Below, piece after piece: positions 63,446 through 64,000 of a stretch of DNA of 64,000 nt. Source of the stretch: Notospermus geniculatus (taxonomy: Eukaryota; Nemertea; Pilidiophora; Heteronemertea; Lineidae); contig NMRB01001297.1 of the NCBI GenBank assembly GCA_002633025.1, forward strand, positions 12,284 through 76,283, given 5' to 3'. The notes beneath the pieces were generated by a model. That model had not been told where the DNA came from, ran no database searches, and saw nothing but the letters and a program-made list of their open reading frames with translations. Position 1 is the first letter of the stretch. Each line of letters begins with the position of its first letter. The position numbers and the translations under genes were made by a program.

Positions 63446-64000
63446 AGCCCGCTTCGCCGCAAGGCCCAGCAGGGCTTAAGCTGTGGTTGGGGTCATTGAG
63501 TGGTGGTCTGTCGTGCGTCAATACGTACGTACGTACGTACGTAAACTTTTGGTTTGTTAGCGCTCTAGCGCCTTTATTTTTTGACGAATCTTTTTGGTCT
63601 TTGGTGGGTGTATATATGGGCCTAAGATCTAGGTCGAGTTCGATTTTGAGCACGGTTGGATTCCTATTTTGGCCTCCAGGGGGCGTTTTGTGAAAAATTT
63701 CAAAGGGCTATATTTTGATAATGGTTTGAACTGTTGTGTTGAAAAAACTTACAGACAAAACTTCGGTGAAATCTGATTCTTTACTTAGCCACTAGGGGGC
63801 CAAAACCAAAATCATGGAAAGTGCTATTTCTCCCTAACCGAGAGATGGATTTTTGTCGATTTTTTTTCATGGGTATATCTAATAAGGATACATACGATAC
63901 ACCACTTGAGTTTTTAATTTGACCTACTTTTCAAGTTCACAGAGGTGAAAGTTCGCCTGAAATTACGAAATCCACTCTTTTTGTAATGGTCTGCCCCTAT
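63446..64000 (+). mobile_element. Rolling-circle-like repeat (AGCCCGC family), cut by the window end
   Basis: TTTAGCCCGCTTCGCCGCAA with GCAGGGCTTAAGC forms the 5' inverted pair. The body shares style and phrases (AAGTGCTATTTCTCCCTAAC, GACCTACTTTTCAAG) with the GCTCACC family. The 3' end is outside the window. Confidence 0.5.

Larger units (their letters stand above)
61367..64000. other. Start of the next LRP5/6 intron
   Basis: It has a hAT-like MITE (61510-61680), a tRNA-like tandem array (61720-62745) and the 5' part of a rolling-circle-like repeat (63446 onward). 62746-63440 shows no recognised feature. A short microsatellite (GTAC)n lies at 63520-63543. Confidence 0.65.

Overview
The window is animal nuclear DNA with small exons, consensus GT/AG introns and very dense short repeats. 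It most likely comes from a marine invertebrate. Both genes have recognisable vertebrate counterparts, but each is drawn out over long introns packed with miniature inverted-repeat transposons (MITEs), tRNA-derived SINEs and minisatellites. I cannot name the species. A hemichordate, echinoderm, amphioxus or lophotrochozoan would all fit, and this is inference from repeat style only. There is no bacterial, organellar or viral sequence, no intact transposase or reverse transcriptase, and no CRISPR array.

Two protein-coding genes lie on the + strand, one after the other. The first (last coding exons, 5470 to 25361) is the C-terminal part of a p190 RhoGAP, the single counterpart of vertebrate ARHGAP35/ARHGAP5. 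Nine exons join in a consistent splice phase: proline-rich and serine-rich linker, a charged lysine/glutamate-rich segment, then the RhoGAP domain with its arginine finger, ending at a TAG. The one break is a local frameshift in the RhoGAP exon near 15857-15882. The N-terminal GTPase and FF-domain part must lie upstream of the window. The second gene (35915 to beyond 61366) is the 5' part of LRP5/6, the Wnt co-receptor: exons for the first YWTD propeller, the first EGF module and the first half of the second propeller. Its signal-peptide exon was not found, and the rest continues past the right edge.

Layout: 1-5469 repeats upstream of the first visible RhoGAP exon; 5470-25361 RhoGAP exons and introns; 25362-35914 a 10.5-kb region starting with a 3' untranslated region that contains a 750-bp inverted repeat, then foldback elements and minisatellites; 36309-52963 a 16.7-kb LRP5/6 intron made largely of nested elements; 53365-60969 two further introns; 61367-64000 the next intron with a tandem tRNA-like array.

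The most interesting material is the mobile-element architecture. Several families unrelated in sequence (9994-10672, 11518-12598, 23267-23899, 40132-41337, probably 63446 onward) share one plan: an inverted pair at the 5' end, one arm of it repeated near the 3' end, then a short terminal palindrome, and in two families a terminal CTAG. This is the plan of rolling-circle Helitron/Helentron-type non-autonomous elements. Other elements show diagnostic target duplications: 9 bp with long terminal repeats (Mutator-like), TTAA (piggyBac-like), TA, and 12 bp around SINEs. Nested insertions give an internal relative chronology.
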